From the IMG/VR virus record IMGVR_UViG_3300007513_000026, positions 1 through 64,000 of that record: a stretch of DNA of 64,000 bases, one strand, 5' to 3'. Shown piece after piece: positions 9,202-16,958 of this stretch. A program made the position numbers and the translations under genes. The notes beneath the pieces were generated by a model, which saw nothing but the letters and a program-made list of their open reading frames with translations, was not told where the DNA came from and did not search any database. Within the stretch, counting starts at the first letter, position 1. Each line of letters begins with the position of its first letter. This DNA comes from a virus.

Positions 9202-9552
9202 TCATCTCCAAAGCAACTGGATAGAAGCAATGATAAACGCCAGGAATACACATGTCATTGTTTTGGCTGTAAACATGCTTTCCCCTAAGAAATACCAAGT
9301 AAGTAAAGGAAAGGTGAGATAGGAAAGGGCAAAGATTAAAAAGCGGGGGCCCCAGATCTCGCCCATCTCTGCGTAAGCCAACTGCATCCCATACCAAAAA
9401 CACAGAGATGCCGGCAACGTAAAGACAAGAATCGGCAGAAGAGGTCTACCCTTCCACCACTCCCATACAAACTGAGAGTTTAAGTGAAACCAGCCGAACA
9501 ATTGTCCGACTGTAAACAACAGGCATGCTATTAAAATCTTAGTGGTTGGCAA
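9202..9552 (-). CDS. Small integral membrane protein, DMT-like
   Basis: 116 residues with four hydrophobic helices at about 6-20, 40-58, 70-88 and 95-115. The features NSQF-x-W-x-WW, a WYG segment, and a final helix beginning FLGES-x-F-x-AKT resemble the half-size DMT/EamA-like membrane proteins found in marine bacteria. Its start overlaps the end of the upstream degenerate methylase by 14 bases. It is the last gene of the unit that starts at groEL. Transport function is not established; it could also be a membrane-modifying protein. Confidence 0.6.
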   Translation of the reverse strand: MPTTKILIACLLFTVGQLFGWFHLNSQFVWEWWKGRPLLPILVFTLPASLCFWYGMQLAYAEMGEIWGPRFLIFALSYLTFPLLTWYFLGESMFTAKTMTCVFLAFIIASIQLLWR

Positions 9553-10297
9553 TTACTAAGTCCTCGCATCTCTCGGGTTTCTGCGTTTTGTTTCCGTACT
9601 CATCAATCATGATAATATTGTAATTTTTATACCGTTTGAGTGCTCCTTTGTTAAATTTATAAACGATGATCCATTTTTTATCCAAACCCTCCAGGGCTCG
9701 AAATAAACGGAGATGGTTAATGGGGGCATAATCCTGGGCGCGCTCACGATTATGGCTTAACAAGTTAAGTCCATATTTTCCCGGCAAAAACAATTTAACA
9801 TCAGATTTAACTTCATCGGTAATATTGTCACACACATCATCATGCTGGTCTAACAGCACATAAAAATTTTCTCCCTTAAATTCTCTCAAACGTGAGATAA
9901 TAACGGGGTCTAGATGTCGATATTCTCGTTTTCCGCACGATGTCGTTCCGGTACTTGTTCCTTGATTGAGGATAAAAAACAACGCTGAGCGATATATGGG
10001 ATCTCCATAGGTCCACCACTCTTCTTGTAATTTATAAAACAAAGTATCATCGATACGGGGCGCGGTGCTTTCCGCGAGACCGGCCACACGTTGAGGAAAT
10101 TTCTTTGCCGCATGCCAAAATTCATACACAGGATATTTGTTAGTATGAGCCACCACCAAGCGATCTGCAGCGGCGAGACTAAGCTCCACATCCCCCGAAT
10201 ATAAACAATAAGAGTCTATAATACTCTTGGGAGGAATAAGCTCGCGTAAAACTTTTTTGCTAACAAAAGCATGTTTAGGGTTTAGAGGAGATTTCAT
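9539..10297 (-). CDS. Degenerate D12-class adenine methylase-like protein
   Basis: 252 residues. The start (MKSPLNPKHAF, then LIPPKSIIDSYCLYSGDVELSLA) parallels the D12-class Dam N-terminus (SPLRYPGGK, FLGGG). RSALFFILNQGTSTG matches the D12 helix usually read as R-A-x-x-F-x-x-N-x-x-x-x-G. The catalytic DPPY is absent; the equivalent place reads FLPGKYG, and the AdoMet-binding glycines are lost. It therefore probably does not methylate DNA. A complete D12 methylase at 35169-36038 in the same phage supports duplication followed by decay or a new role. The gene overlaps both neighbours in the groEL unit. Confidence 0.5.
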   Translation of the reverse strand: MKSPLNPKHAFVSKKVLRELIPPKSIIDSYCLYSGDVELSLAAADRLVVAHTNKYPVYEFWHAAKKFPQRVAGLAESTAPRIDDTLFYKLQEEWWTYGDPIYRSALFFILNQGTSTGTTSCGKREYRHLDPVIISRLREFKGENFYVLLDQHDDVCDNITDEVKSDVKLFLPGKYGLNLLSHNRERAQDYAPINHLRLFRALEGLDKKWIIVYKFNKGALKRYKNYNIIMIDEYGNKTQKPERCEDLVIANH

Positions 10298-10676
10298 CTG
10301 CCGATGAGCCCTTTTTAAAATTATCTATTACTGCTTCAATATCAATCTCTGGCATTTGTGGAGTTTCATTTTCGTCTTCAGTACTCGGAGTAGTAGATAA
10401 TGGAGGAGTTACATCTTGTGTGTGGTAGTTGATATATCCTCTGATAATGTTTGTCACATCTCCTAATGTAAAATCCGCTTTCGCAAGTTGTAATCGAATT
10501 TGATCGATTTCTTCTAGAGTTTTCAAAGAAAGCATTTCTTTCTGAACAAGTACTCCGTCTGCCAAGTAAGTATCGGCATAATGTAGAGTGGTATGTACAC
10601 CTTCTAACAATCGCTCTACTTCACCCTTTAAATCTTCCATCTCTACTGAATATTGAATATTTACTCTTTGTCCCAT
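10275..10676 (-). CDS. Hypothetical acidic protein
   Basis: 133 residues from ATG 10676 with GAGGA upstream. Residues 1-85 look helical and amphipathic (VERLLEGVHTTLHYADTYL). A Pro/Thr/Ser/Glu linker follows, then a short helical tail (IDIEAVIDNFKKG). No family recognised. It lies between a 97-residue protein and the degenerate methylase in the groEL unit. Confidence 0.55.
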   Translation of the reverse strand: MGQRVNIQYSVEMEDLKGEVERLLEGVHTTLHYADTYLADGVLVQKEMLSLKTLEEIDQIRLQLAKADFTLGDVTNIIRGYINYHTQDVTPPLSTTPSTEDENETPQMPEIDIEAVIDNFKKGSSADEISSKP

Positions 10677-10677
10677 G

Positions 10678-10971
10678 TTATCCTCTCAAAACTTTCTTTT
10701 TGGCTGTATTTAGTTGCGTCTCCACAATTTCGGGTGCACCAACCACAATAATTTCTGTGCCTGTGTGTCCTCGGTTGATTGTGAGCTTCGAAAACTTGTG
10801 GTTCGAGTCTAGGCCGCCAGCCAACCGGCCCATCTCATTAAGCTCTTGCAGTCTTCTCTCTTCTCGAATCATTATTACATGCTCGGGGTTTACAAAAATT
10901 TCCCTCAACATGTAATCTTGTCGGGTGGTGACTGCTCCGTTCGTACACACCTCAGTAAGTTTTATTAACAT
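10678..10971 (-). CDS. Small conserved beta-strand protein, unknown
   Basis: 97 residues with GGAGG six bases before ATG 10971. The pattern is MLIKLTEV, then MLREIFVNPEHVIMIRE, a loop, SKLTINRGHTGTEIIVVG and a C-terminal helix. This strand order is reminiscent of small FlbD-like proteins, in which residues after 'NP' set the fold. No function can be assigned. It overlaps the 76-residue gene by 20 bases, indicating translational coupling. Confidence 0.55.
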   Translation of the reverse strand: MLIKLTEVCTNGAVTTRQDYMLREIFVNPEHVIMIREERRLQELNEMGRLAGGLDSNHKFSKLTINRGHTGTEIIVVGAPEIVETQLNTAKKKVLRG

Positions 10972-11182
10972 CTACACCCTCCATTGGATACACTGACTTA
11001 CGTGCAATTTTAAATCTTTCGCCTTCCACAAACACATCCATCTCACAGGGCCAATCCAGGGAATCCTTAATCACCACTCCCAAGGTAGGCTTAAGAGTTT
11101 TCCGTGGAAGACCTCCCTCTCGATACATCTGTACATCCTGTGGGATGTGTACCAAATCTCCTTCATTGAATCCTATTCTCAT
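10952..11182 (-). CDS. Small SH3/KOW-like protein, unknown
   Basis: 76 residues starting 2 bases after the groEL stop with GGAG upstream. The opening FNEGDLVHIPQ and the later LGVVIKDS and CEMDVFVEGERFKIARKS fit a small beta-barrel of the SH3/KOW kind, as in many phage accessory proteins. Tight spacing to groEL suggests co-translation. Function unknown. Confidence 0.55.
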   Translation of the reverse strand: MRIGFNEGDLVHIPQDVQMYREGGLPRKTLKPTLGVVIKDSLDWPCEMDVFVEGERFKIARKSVYPMEGVDVNKTY

Positions 11183-11184
11183 AA

Positions 11185-12756
11185 CTACTCCGTTTGTATA
11201 ATTCCAAAATTAGTGGTAATCAGCGTTCCAGCACAGCTTCCAGCGTTCTGTAGAGCGGTGCGCGTGACCTTTACTGGATCCAAGATCCCAGCCTCGTGCA
11301 GGTCGGTAAGCTCTCCTTCTCTAAAGTCCCACCCGCTGGTCTCTGGAGCCTTCAAGACTGCGTTGATAATTAAATCGGGGGAGGCGCCAGCATTGAGGGC
11401 CATTTGACGAATGGGCTCTTGGCATGCGCTCTGGATTATAGTCCCTCCCAAGGCTTGCTCTCGACTCATCGTGGTGATCACCAGGGTGTTGGCTGCTCTT
11501 AACAGCGCACATCCTCCACCGATAATGATGCCTTCTTCTTGGGCAGAGCGCACAGCTTCCAGGGCATCTTCGATTCGATGCTTCTTCTCGGTCATCTCGA
11601 CTTCGGTGGCGCCTCCAACTTTGATGACGGCCACGCCAGACGCAAGACGAACGATGCGATCTTGAATCTTTTCGCAGTCAGTCATCGACTCGGTTTGTTC
11701 GATAAGAGCCTTGAGCGATTCGATGCGAGTGTCTATTTCCTCCATCTCGCAGCTTCCCCCTACAATGGTAGTGGTGCGCTTGGTGCTCTCGATAAAATCT
11801 GCAGTTCCCAGGTGTACCATCTTAACTTCGTTAAGTTTAATGCCGCTTTCTCGCGTGATAAACGTAGCTCCCACTGAGATAGATAGATCGCTAAGGATGT
11901 TTCGGCGCTCTTCTCCATAACGTGGAGCTTTAATTGCTGCAACTTTCATGGTGCCCCGTATTGCATTCATAATAAGTGCAGCCAGGGCTTGGCCATCTAC
12001 ATCCTCCGCAACAATTACCAGAGGGCGACCTTCGCGCGCCACCATCTCTAGAACAGGAAGAATCTGCTCCACAGTGGTAATCTTGTAGTCCGTCACCAGA
12101 ATAAGAGGATCGTCGTGATGCATAACAGCGCGCCGATCATCTGTGATAAAGGGTCCGGCACAATAGCCTGCGTCGAACTTAAAACCTTCTGTTACATCAA
12201 GCGACGTTTCAAGCGAACGAGACTCCTCAATCGTAATGGAGCCATCTTGACCAACTCGGTCTACTGCTAATGCAATCAACTTACCAATGGTAGGATCGTT
12301 GTTGGCTGAAATAGTCGCGATGTGCTCAATGTCTGCGATACTTTTCACCGGAGTGGACATGTCTTTGAGTTTGGTTGTTACCTCTCCAATAGCCAGCCCA
12401 ATGCCGCGTTGCAACTCAATCGGAGAAATACCGGAAGCAATTAGCTTTTGGGACTCTCGAAGGATTGCGCGGGCGATGACCGTGGAGGTTGTGGTACCAT
12501 CCCCAGCATCGCTATTCGTTTGGATGGCCGCTTGTTTAATAATCATTGCTGCAGCATTTTCAAACGGATCGTTTAGTGCAACAAAGTGTGCTACAGTTAC
12601 ACCATCTTTAGTGATAAAGGGCTTCTGTCCCTTTTCGTGTAGGAGGACATTGCGCCCTTTGGGACCTAGCGTTGAAGCTACGTTATCAGCTAAAACGTTT
12701 ACGCCCTCCATAATCTTTTTCTGTAAATCGTCGTGACTGTGATACTCTCTGCTCAT
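11185..12756 (-). CDS. groEL: GroEL-type group I chaperonin
   Basis: 523 residues, close to full bacterial length (about 548), lacking the GGM-repeat tail. ATP-site signatures are intact: STLGPKGRNV, DGVTVA, DAGDGTTT (the Asp87 site), EDALEAVRSAQEEG (the Asp398 site) and GGGCALLRAA. In the apical domain the stretch aligned with E. coli DRGYLSPYF reads DAGYCAGPF, so Ser201 and Tyr203, both near the GroES and substrate groove, appear changed. The phage also encodes its own GroES at 28463-28738, so the pair may have co-evolved. It probably folds capsid or tail proteins. A consensus sigma-70 promoter lies immediately upstream, with a very short leader and GAGG before the ATG. Confidence 0.95.
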   Translation of the reverse strand: MSREYHSHDDLQKKIMEGVNVLADNVASTLGPKGRNVLLHEKGQKPFITKDGVTVAHFVALNDPFENAAAMIIKQAAIQTNSDAGDGTTTSTVIARAILRESQKLIASGISPIELQRGIGLAIGEVTTKLKDMSTPVKSIADIEHIATISANNDPTIGKLIALAVDRVGQDGSITIEESRSLETSLDVTEGFKFDAGYCAGPFITDDRRAVMHHDDPLILVTDYKITTVEQILPVLEMVAREGRPLVIVAEDVDGQALAALIMNAIRGTMKVAAIKAPRYGEERRNILSDLSISVGATFITRESGIKLNEVKMVHLGTADFIESTKRTTTIVGGSCEMEEIDTRIESLKALIEQTESMTDCEKIQDRIVRLASGVAVIKVGGATEVEMTEKKHRIEDALEAVRSAQEEGIIIGGGCALLRAANTLVITTMSREQALGGTIIQSACQEPIRQMALNAGASPDLIINAVLKAPETSGWDFREGELTDLHEAGILDPVKVTRTALQNAGSCAGTLITTNFGIIQTE

Positions 12757-12777
12757 TAATACCTCATGGTTACTAAT

Positions 12778-12806
12778 ATTATAATATATTGTTGAATGTT
12801 TGTCAA
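12778..12806 (-). promoter_or_regulatory. Sigma-70 promoter of groEL unit
   Basis: TTGACA at 12801-12806, a 17-base spacer and TATAAT at 12778-12783, a perfect consensus match. It sits in the 51-base gap between the 576-residue gene and groEL. The predicted start leaves a leader of roughly 15 bases. Confidence 0.85.
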
Positions 12807-12807
12807 A

Positions 12808-14538
12808 CTATTGTTTAGGGAAAGGCAACGAAAGTTGAGCGTCATCTTCGTCCCCTGTTTGTAAAATTTCTGTGGAGCTAATGTTGGTGGCACTCGAACG
12901 CGCTTTTCCAGCTAAGGTGTCGTTTTCCAGACCACCCGCAAAATATTGATTAAGGCTGTCCGACAGGATCTTTAACGATTGAAATATCTCATATACTTCC
13001 CCATTTAACACGTCCCGCACTGCTTTCAATACTGCTGCTACCTTGGTGCGACCCACCTCAATAGACCCCACATAAACAGTGTTAGTGGGAGCACCAGAAT
13101 TTAACGCTTGGGTTTCGTTTAGTGAAAAATGGTGGGTTTTAAGGTACCCTAAACTACTTTTAAGAGCCTCTATTTTCTGAGATCGAGATAGATCTGTATA
13201 TTCTTTCGCGGACTCCTCTACGGACAAAAATTCATCTTTGCCAAGCATATCCTCAAGTTGCTGGTTTCTCTCGCTCTTTTTGGTTGCGGCCGCTTGAGAG
13301 ACTATAACGGCGTTATTGGCATTTATAATTGCCGCCTGTAGTGGCGCCACAACAGCAGGCGCCTTCGCATATAGCCCCTTAACGAGGGCGGTGATTTTTC
13401 TTTTATCTAGTGTTGCTCCTCTTGCGCCTCTCATCTTATTTTTATTAAAGATGTTATCATTCTTCTCCCAATTCAAAGCTGCTAAGAGTTTTTTAAGATG
13501 CTCCGCATCAATCTCAGCAATAGGATTGCCTGGGTTTTCTTCAGCTTGGGTCTTTATCTCTTGTTCTAAAGCTCTGTTAAAAATAGGAGTCAACTCCTCC
13601 GCTGACAAGGTTTTTTCTCTGGCTGGCAAATTCAACATCTCGACGGCGCCCACCTGCTGTCCTCCTTTCAAAGCGCTGACTACTACTTTAGGAAGCCGCA
13701 CTACATCGGGCAGTCGGGAAGATGCCAAGATGTCCACCACGTTCTCCAAGTTAAAATCAAATTGATAAAAGTTGATCTTTCCTTGTTGGTCGAGCCCTTT
13801 AAGGTCGGCATCAAACTCTTTTGTGCACAGCACATATCTCATGCCGCCACCGATAGCATCCGCATATTTGGGCGCAACCAGATCGTTTACCAAATCAGTG
13901 TAACTCCCTCCAACTTCCAAACCTTTATGGCGGTACAGCTTCAGGCTCACGGGGATGGTAACGCCGGTCAACCGATCTAGATAGTCCGCAATAGTGTTAC
14001 TGTTGGTGGGAACTTGCTTTCCTTTAACCAACGCAGATAGGAAAGACTCAAAACTAAAACCAGCAGACGAGGCATTAAAGTTAGTGATCACCTTAGTAAG
14101 AGTTTTGTAAAACACGAGGTAAGAAATAACTTGCACAATGCGTTGTGTGCGACTGTCGCCTGCTTGTTGTGCCACCATCTCACTTCCTTCCGTATAAAAC
14201 TTAGAAACATTTTGTATCTTCTCACCAAAAGTGGCTCCCGCGATATTTTGAAGATATCCTTCCAATAATTGGCGTTGGGGGCCCTTGATTTCTCCTTCTT
14301 CACCCTCACCGGGGGTACGAACATCTGACCATCCAATCTCCGAAACTTCGATATCGGGGATCATTTTCAATAACATATCCATAGCTTTTTGATCGCTAAT
14401 GTTGTCCACCGTGGGGGGTGCTTCTTCGTTTACTGGAGCATCCAATACCTCTTCAATCATTCCAATAAGCGTCTGTAGATCTAAACCGTTAATCTGCTTA
14501 AGGTACTCTTCTTCGATTATCTCATGTAATTCCGACAT
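12808..14538 (-). CDS. Conserved phage protein (576 aa), unknown function
   Basis: The ATG at 14538 is chosen because GAGGAAA lies just upstream; the frame also extends to a GTG at 14550 overlapping clpP. Residues 1-60 are helical and acidic. A core near 150-230 reads TRTQRIVQVISYLVFYKTLTK, GFSFESFLSALVKGKQV, TIADYL and PVSLKLY. The spacing of FE, D and SLK recalls the E-D-x-K layout of PD-(D/E)XK nucleases, but this is weak. The C-terminal third is helical, followed by a disordered tail ending LSLPFPKQ. The gene lies between clpP and groEL; a virion or assembly protein is as likely as an enzyme. Confidence 0.55.
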   Translation of the reverse strand: MSELHEIIEEEYLKQINGLDLQTLIGMIEEVLDAPVNEEAPPTVDNISDQKAMDMLLKMIPDIEVSEIGWSDVRTPGEGEEGEIKGPQRQLLEGYLQNIAGATFGEKIQNVSKFYTEGSEMVAQQAGDSRTQRIVQVISYLVFYKTLTKVITNFNASSAGFSFESFLSALVKGKQVPTNSNTIADYLDRLTGVTIPVSLKLYRHKGLEVGGSYTDLVNDLVAPKYADAIGGGMRYVLCTKEFDADLKGLDQQGKINFYQFDFNLENVVDILASSRLPDVVRLPKVVVSALKGGQQVGAVEMLNLPAREKTLSAEELTPIFNRALEQEIKTQAEENPGNPIAEIDAEHLKKLLAALNWEKNDNIFNKNKMRGARGATLDKRKITALVKGLYAKAPAVVAPLQAAIINANNAVIVSQAAATKKSERNQQLEDMLGKDEFLSVEESAKEYTDLSRSQKIEALKSSLGYLKTHHFSLNETQALNSGAPTNTVYVGSIEVGRTKVAAVLKAVRDVLNGEVYEIFQSLKILSDSLNQYFAGGLENDTLAGKARSSATNISSTEILQTGDEDDAQLSLPFPKQ

Positions 14539-14546
14539 ATGTTTCC

Positions 14547-15173
14547 TCACACAATGACATCAGCGATGCCATATTCAATTGCTTCTTCTGCTGATAAATA
14601 GATATTAACTTTTTGTTCTAACATTTTTTTGAGTTGCTTTTTGGTCATTTTTGTTTCCTCGACCAAACGATCTATGTACATTTCTTGCAGGTCTTGGATG
14701 GCCTCCATCTCATTTACAAGGTTGTGGAGTGAGCCATGGTTGCCTGCTACCACCGAATGAAGCATGACGCGACAGTTGCGGCCAATCTGTCTTTTACCGT
14801 GAGTTCCCCCAGCCAACAGCAGAACGCCGGCTGACATAACCTTTCCCATTCCGATGGTTATAATATCGGTTTCCTTTTCGATTTGTTTCATTATATCATA
14901 CAGAGCAAACATATCATCGGCCGACCCTCCGTAGGTGGACAAATAGAACTCGATGTCGCGCCTCTTCTCTTTCTTAGTTGCCATCCGATTAAGCTCGTTC
15001 ATATATAAAAGCCCGTGAACCACCTCTGCTATCTTTTCCTCGGTGACATCTGTAAAAAGACCAACGACACGTAAGTCTGGCTCTGAGCTTTTTGGTAAAA
15101 TCATTATTTCCTTTTCCTCCACCTTCGCCTCTGCTAATGCAGTTTTAATGGCTTCTTTAATTTCCTTAATCAT
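14547..15173 (-). CDS. clpP: ClpP-like serine peptidase with Asn in place of Asp
   Basis: 208 residues with the ClpP/crotonase fold: STYGGSADDMFALYD, Ser114 in GKVMSAGV, and His139 in CRVMLHSVVAG. In active ClpP the acid residue comes just before F-x-SA-x-EA. Here the equivalent segment is KVNIYLSAEEA, so Asn190 stands where Asp is expected. An Asp-to-Asn change at this position is known in Listeria ClpP1, which depends on partner ClpP2. A second phage ClpP (21511-22116) has the Asp. Head maturation or host proteome control are possible roles. Its stop overlaps the region of the next gene's start. Confidence 0.85.
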   Translation of the reverse strand: MIKEIKEAIKTALAEAKVEEKEIMILPKSSEPDLRVVGLFTDVTEEKIAEVVHGLLYMNELNRMATKKEKRRDIEFYLSTYGGSADDMFALYDIMKQIEKETDIITIGMGKVMSAGVLLLAGGTHGKRQIGRNCRVMLHSVVAGNHGSLHNLVNEMEAIQDLQEMYIDRLVEETKMTKKQLKKMLEQKVNIYLSAEEAIEYGIADVIV

Positions 15174-15174
15174 T

Positions 15175-15576
15175 TCAATTCCCTGCTAAAAATTCTCGTG
15201 CAACATCCTTATTTCTTTCCAAATAAGTCATGGCACTCTCCCAATCGTTAAATTCCACAAGCTGATCGAAAAACGAGCCGTGCGAATCAATCATGGTTTT
15301 GATTGCTTTTTTCTTATACTGTGATACTTCATCATTAAAACTTCTGGTGAAAGCATCGATGTTTTGTTGGCTAGCTTTGTTTTCTTGCATGATGGCCAAT
15401 CGATAATATTTGGAATAGTGAAAGTTCTCTAATCCTTTTGTAATCACAAACAACCCCACCACTTGTGAAAGTTGAATGAGTTTTATACTCTTTCTGGTAG
15501 AACTAAAAAAATAGAACGTCTTGCAGGTCACATACCCAAACAAGAAAACAAGAAAATACAAAAGATATTGTGCCAA
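15175..15576 (-). CDS. Small membrane-anchored protein, unknown
   Basis: 133 residues from a TTG start with GAGGTGG 8-9 bases upstream. One hydrophobic segment (YLLYFLVFLFGYVTC) at the N-terminus is followed by a mainly helical soluble part ending WESAMTYLERNKDVAREFL. It is the first gene after the composite terminator/promoter at 15598-15661 and is separated from clpP by one base. No family recognised; proximity suggests a link to the clpP unit. Confidence 0.6.
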   Translation of the reverse strand: MAQYLLYFLVFLFGYVTCKTFYFFSSTRKSIKLIQLSQVVGLFVITKGLENFHYSKYYRLAIMQENKASQQNIDAFTRSFNDEVSQYKKKAIKTMIDSHGSFFDQLVEFNDWESAMTYLERNKDVAREFLAGN

Positions 15577-15597
15577 TTATCACCACCTCGGGTTGTC

Positions 15598-15632
15598 AAG
15601 AAAAACAACCACTAGAATTGCTCCCAGTGGTT
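15598..15632 (-). terminator. Intrinsic terminator overlapping a promoter start
   Basis: Coding strand: AACCACTGGGA, GCAA tetraloop, TTCTAGTGGTT, then GTTTTTCTT. This is an 11-bp stem with two G-T pairs, a GNRA loop and a T-tract. It ends the unit of the acidic 214-residue gene. The -10 box of the following promoter directly abuts its 5' arm. Confidence 0.8.
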
Positions 15633-15661
15633 ATTATAACGGTTCGTAAGATAAATGTCAA
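15633..15661 (-). promoter_or_regulatory. Sigma-70 promoter overlapping terminator
   Basis: TTGACA at 15656-15661, a 17-base spacer and TATAAT at 15633-15638. The predicted start, about 7 bases past the -10, falls near 15626 inside the 5' arm of the hairpin at 15598-15632. A transcript from here would lack most of that arm and escape the terminator. Confidence 0.85.
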
Positions 15662-15663
15662 TA

Positions 15664-16308
15664 CTATTTCTGAGTCAGTCTATTAAAAATTCTCTCAGTC
15701 AATTCATCAACCATCTGGGTCTTCCGGTTTTCCCGGCTCAATCGCTGCGCCACTCTGCGCGCGACTTCGTTCACCAGAGCATCAGTGTCTTCTTGGAGAG
15801 GGATCTCGGGGACAGGTTCGCCCTCGTCTGGGACTTCAGCCGCCATGCCTACATCAAGTTCACCTCCTCCTTCTAGCGGCTCTTCTACATCAAGTGCAAT
15901 ATCATCTACAACATCATCAACCGGTGCCTCTTCATCGCCACCTTCGACGCTAATTTGCACGCCTAGGGGTCCAAGCCCAGCAACCAATTCTTCAACGGCT
16001 GCAGCAATAACATCTTCGACTGCACTGGCCATTTCTGGCTCCAGAGTCGGAGGTGCTTCTTCCACGTCAACATCCATGTCAACGGGACCTTCATCGCCGG
16101 CAAGCTCATCTTCAAGATCATCAATCTCTTCGTCCTTGTCATGAACATCATCGTCCATATCGTGTAATTCGTGGCTCTTGGCCTCTTCCTCATCACGGTT
16201 ATAGTCCATGCCATATTCTTCAATTTTGGTCTCGCCAACGGATCCCATATCAGCCAGCTTCATAAAGCGGCGAATCTCTGTTTCTGTCAATAGTTTCTTA
16301 CGAGCCAT
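15664..16308 (-). CDS. Acidic virion-like protein, possibly scaffold-related
   Basis: 214 residues. Basic start (MARKKLLTETEIRRFMKLADM), then an extremely acidic, Asp/Glu/Val/Pro-rich middle (about 30-165) and a helical basic C-terminus (RRVAQRLSRENRKTQM ... TERIFNRLTQK). Both the 'RRFMKLA' opening and the acidic centre resemble virion or prohead-core proteins of T4-type marine phages and the gp22-like protein at 59766-60926. It is a single-gene unit with a putative late motif 35 bases upstream and a strong terminator right after its stop. Function inferred only from composition and promoter class. Confidence 0.55.
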   Translation of the reverse strand: MARKKLLTETEIRRFMKLADMGSVGETKIEEYGMDYNRDEEEAKSHELHDMDDDVHDKDEEIDDLEDELAGDEGPVDMDVDVEEAPPTLEPEMASAVEDVIAAAVEELVAGLGPLGVQISVEGGDEEAPVDDVVDDIALDVEEPLEGGGELDVGMAAEVPDEGEPVPEIPLQEDTDALVNEVARRVAQRLSRENRKTQMVDELTERIFNRLTQK

Positions 16309-16342
16309 TAGATTTCTCCTCTAAAAAATTTAAACTCATTGA

Positions 16343-16350
16343 TAAATAGT
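16343..16350 (-). promoter_or_regulatory. Putative late promoter motif ACTATTTA
   Basis: TTACTATTTATC on the coding strand, 35 bases before the acidic 214-residue gene. No sigma-70 elements are seen in this 62-base gap. Confidence 0.5.
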
Positions 16351-16370
16351 AACCTTATCTTATAAATCCC

Positions 16371-16634
16371 TTAAAAACTTATACCTTTGTTAAGGCAGCG
16401 CTTTTTTAGCTTTTCAAGCGCTTGCGTTTCTATTTGCTTTACTCTCGCAAAAGAAATGCCGAGTCGGTCGGCCACCTCACGCAATGTCATGCGTCCGTTT
16501 TCATAAATAGATATTAAACTGCAATTATACTCGCTTTTATAATCAATCCATAATCGGCACTCCCTCTCTCGGCATGGCATCTTCTCTTTCATGCACACTC
16601 TCGAACATGTTAACAACCCATCTGCATGTTTCAT
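16371..16634 (-). CDS. Small sigma-70 region 4-like protein
   Basis: 87 residues. The second half (MTLREVADRLGISFARVKQIE, then ALEKLKK) is a textbook sigma-70 region 4 helix-turn-helix, as in RpoD, which binds the -35 element and the RNA polymerase flap. The first half has six Cys (SRVCMKEKMPCRERECR, NCSL) and could bind zinc. There is no region 2, so it cannot melt DNA like a full sigma factor. By analogy with T4 gp33/gp55, it could redirect host RNA polymerase to late promoters such as the ACTATTTA sites. ATG overlaps the upstream stop (ATGA). Confidence 0.75.
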   Translation of the reverse strand: MKHADGLLTCSRVCMKEKMPCRERECRLWIDYKSEYNCSLISIYENGRMTLREVADRLGISFARVKQIETQALEKLKKRCLNKGISF

Positions 16635-16957
16635 AACTCTGGAAACTCCTCTTCTAAAATGTCGAATATGTTTTCTACCTCTCCCTCGGTTAACGCAAAA
16701 TCTCGTAATTTTTGGCGGCCAATTTTTTGGAGCCTTTCGGTTTTTGAGCGTTTAATCTTTGATTTGGCAGAAATCTCGTTAACGTACTCTAGCAACCTCT
16801 CATCATCGTTGATGAGACCGGTGACAATGTGGCGGAAAAACGTCGCCTGTGTCAGCCGTAGAAACTTGAGTTTCAATATAAGTTGCGCGTGGCGGTGGTC
16901 GTTCTCGGTGAACACCACGCGCTTGGTTAAATTACCGTAGTCAATCTCGGTAGACAT
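16631..16957 (-). CDS. Small helical protein, possibly DNA-binding
   Basis: 108 residues. The segment AQLILKLKFLRLTQATFFRHIVTGLI recalls a ribbon-helix-helix or coiled regulator, followed by a Lys/Arg-rich stretch (AKSKIKRSKTERLQKIGRQKL) and an acidic tail. It begins 1 base after the IMP dehydrogenase gene and overlaps the region 4-like gene by 4 bases. The coupling to a sigma-like gene suggests a transcription-related role. No family assigned. Confidence 0.55.
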   Translation of the reverse strand: MSTEIDYGNLTKRVVFTENDHRHAQLILKLKFLRLTQATFFRHIVTGLINDDERLLEYVNEISAKSKIKRSKTERLQKIGRQKLRDFALTEGEVENIFDILEEEFPEL

Positions 16958-16958
16958 A

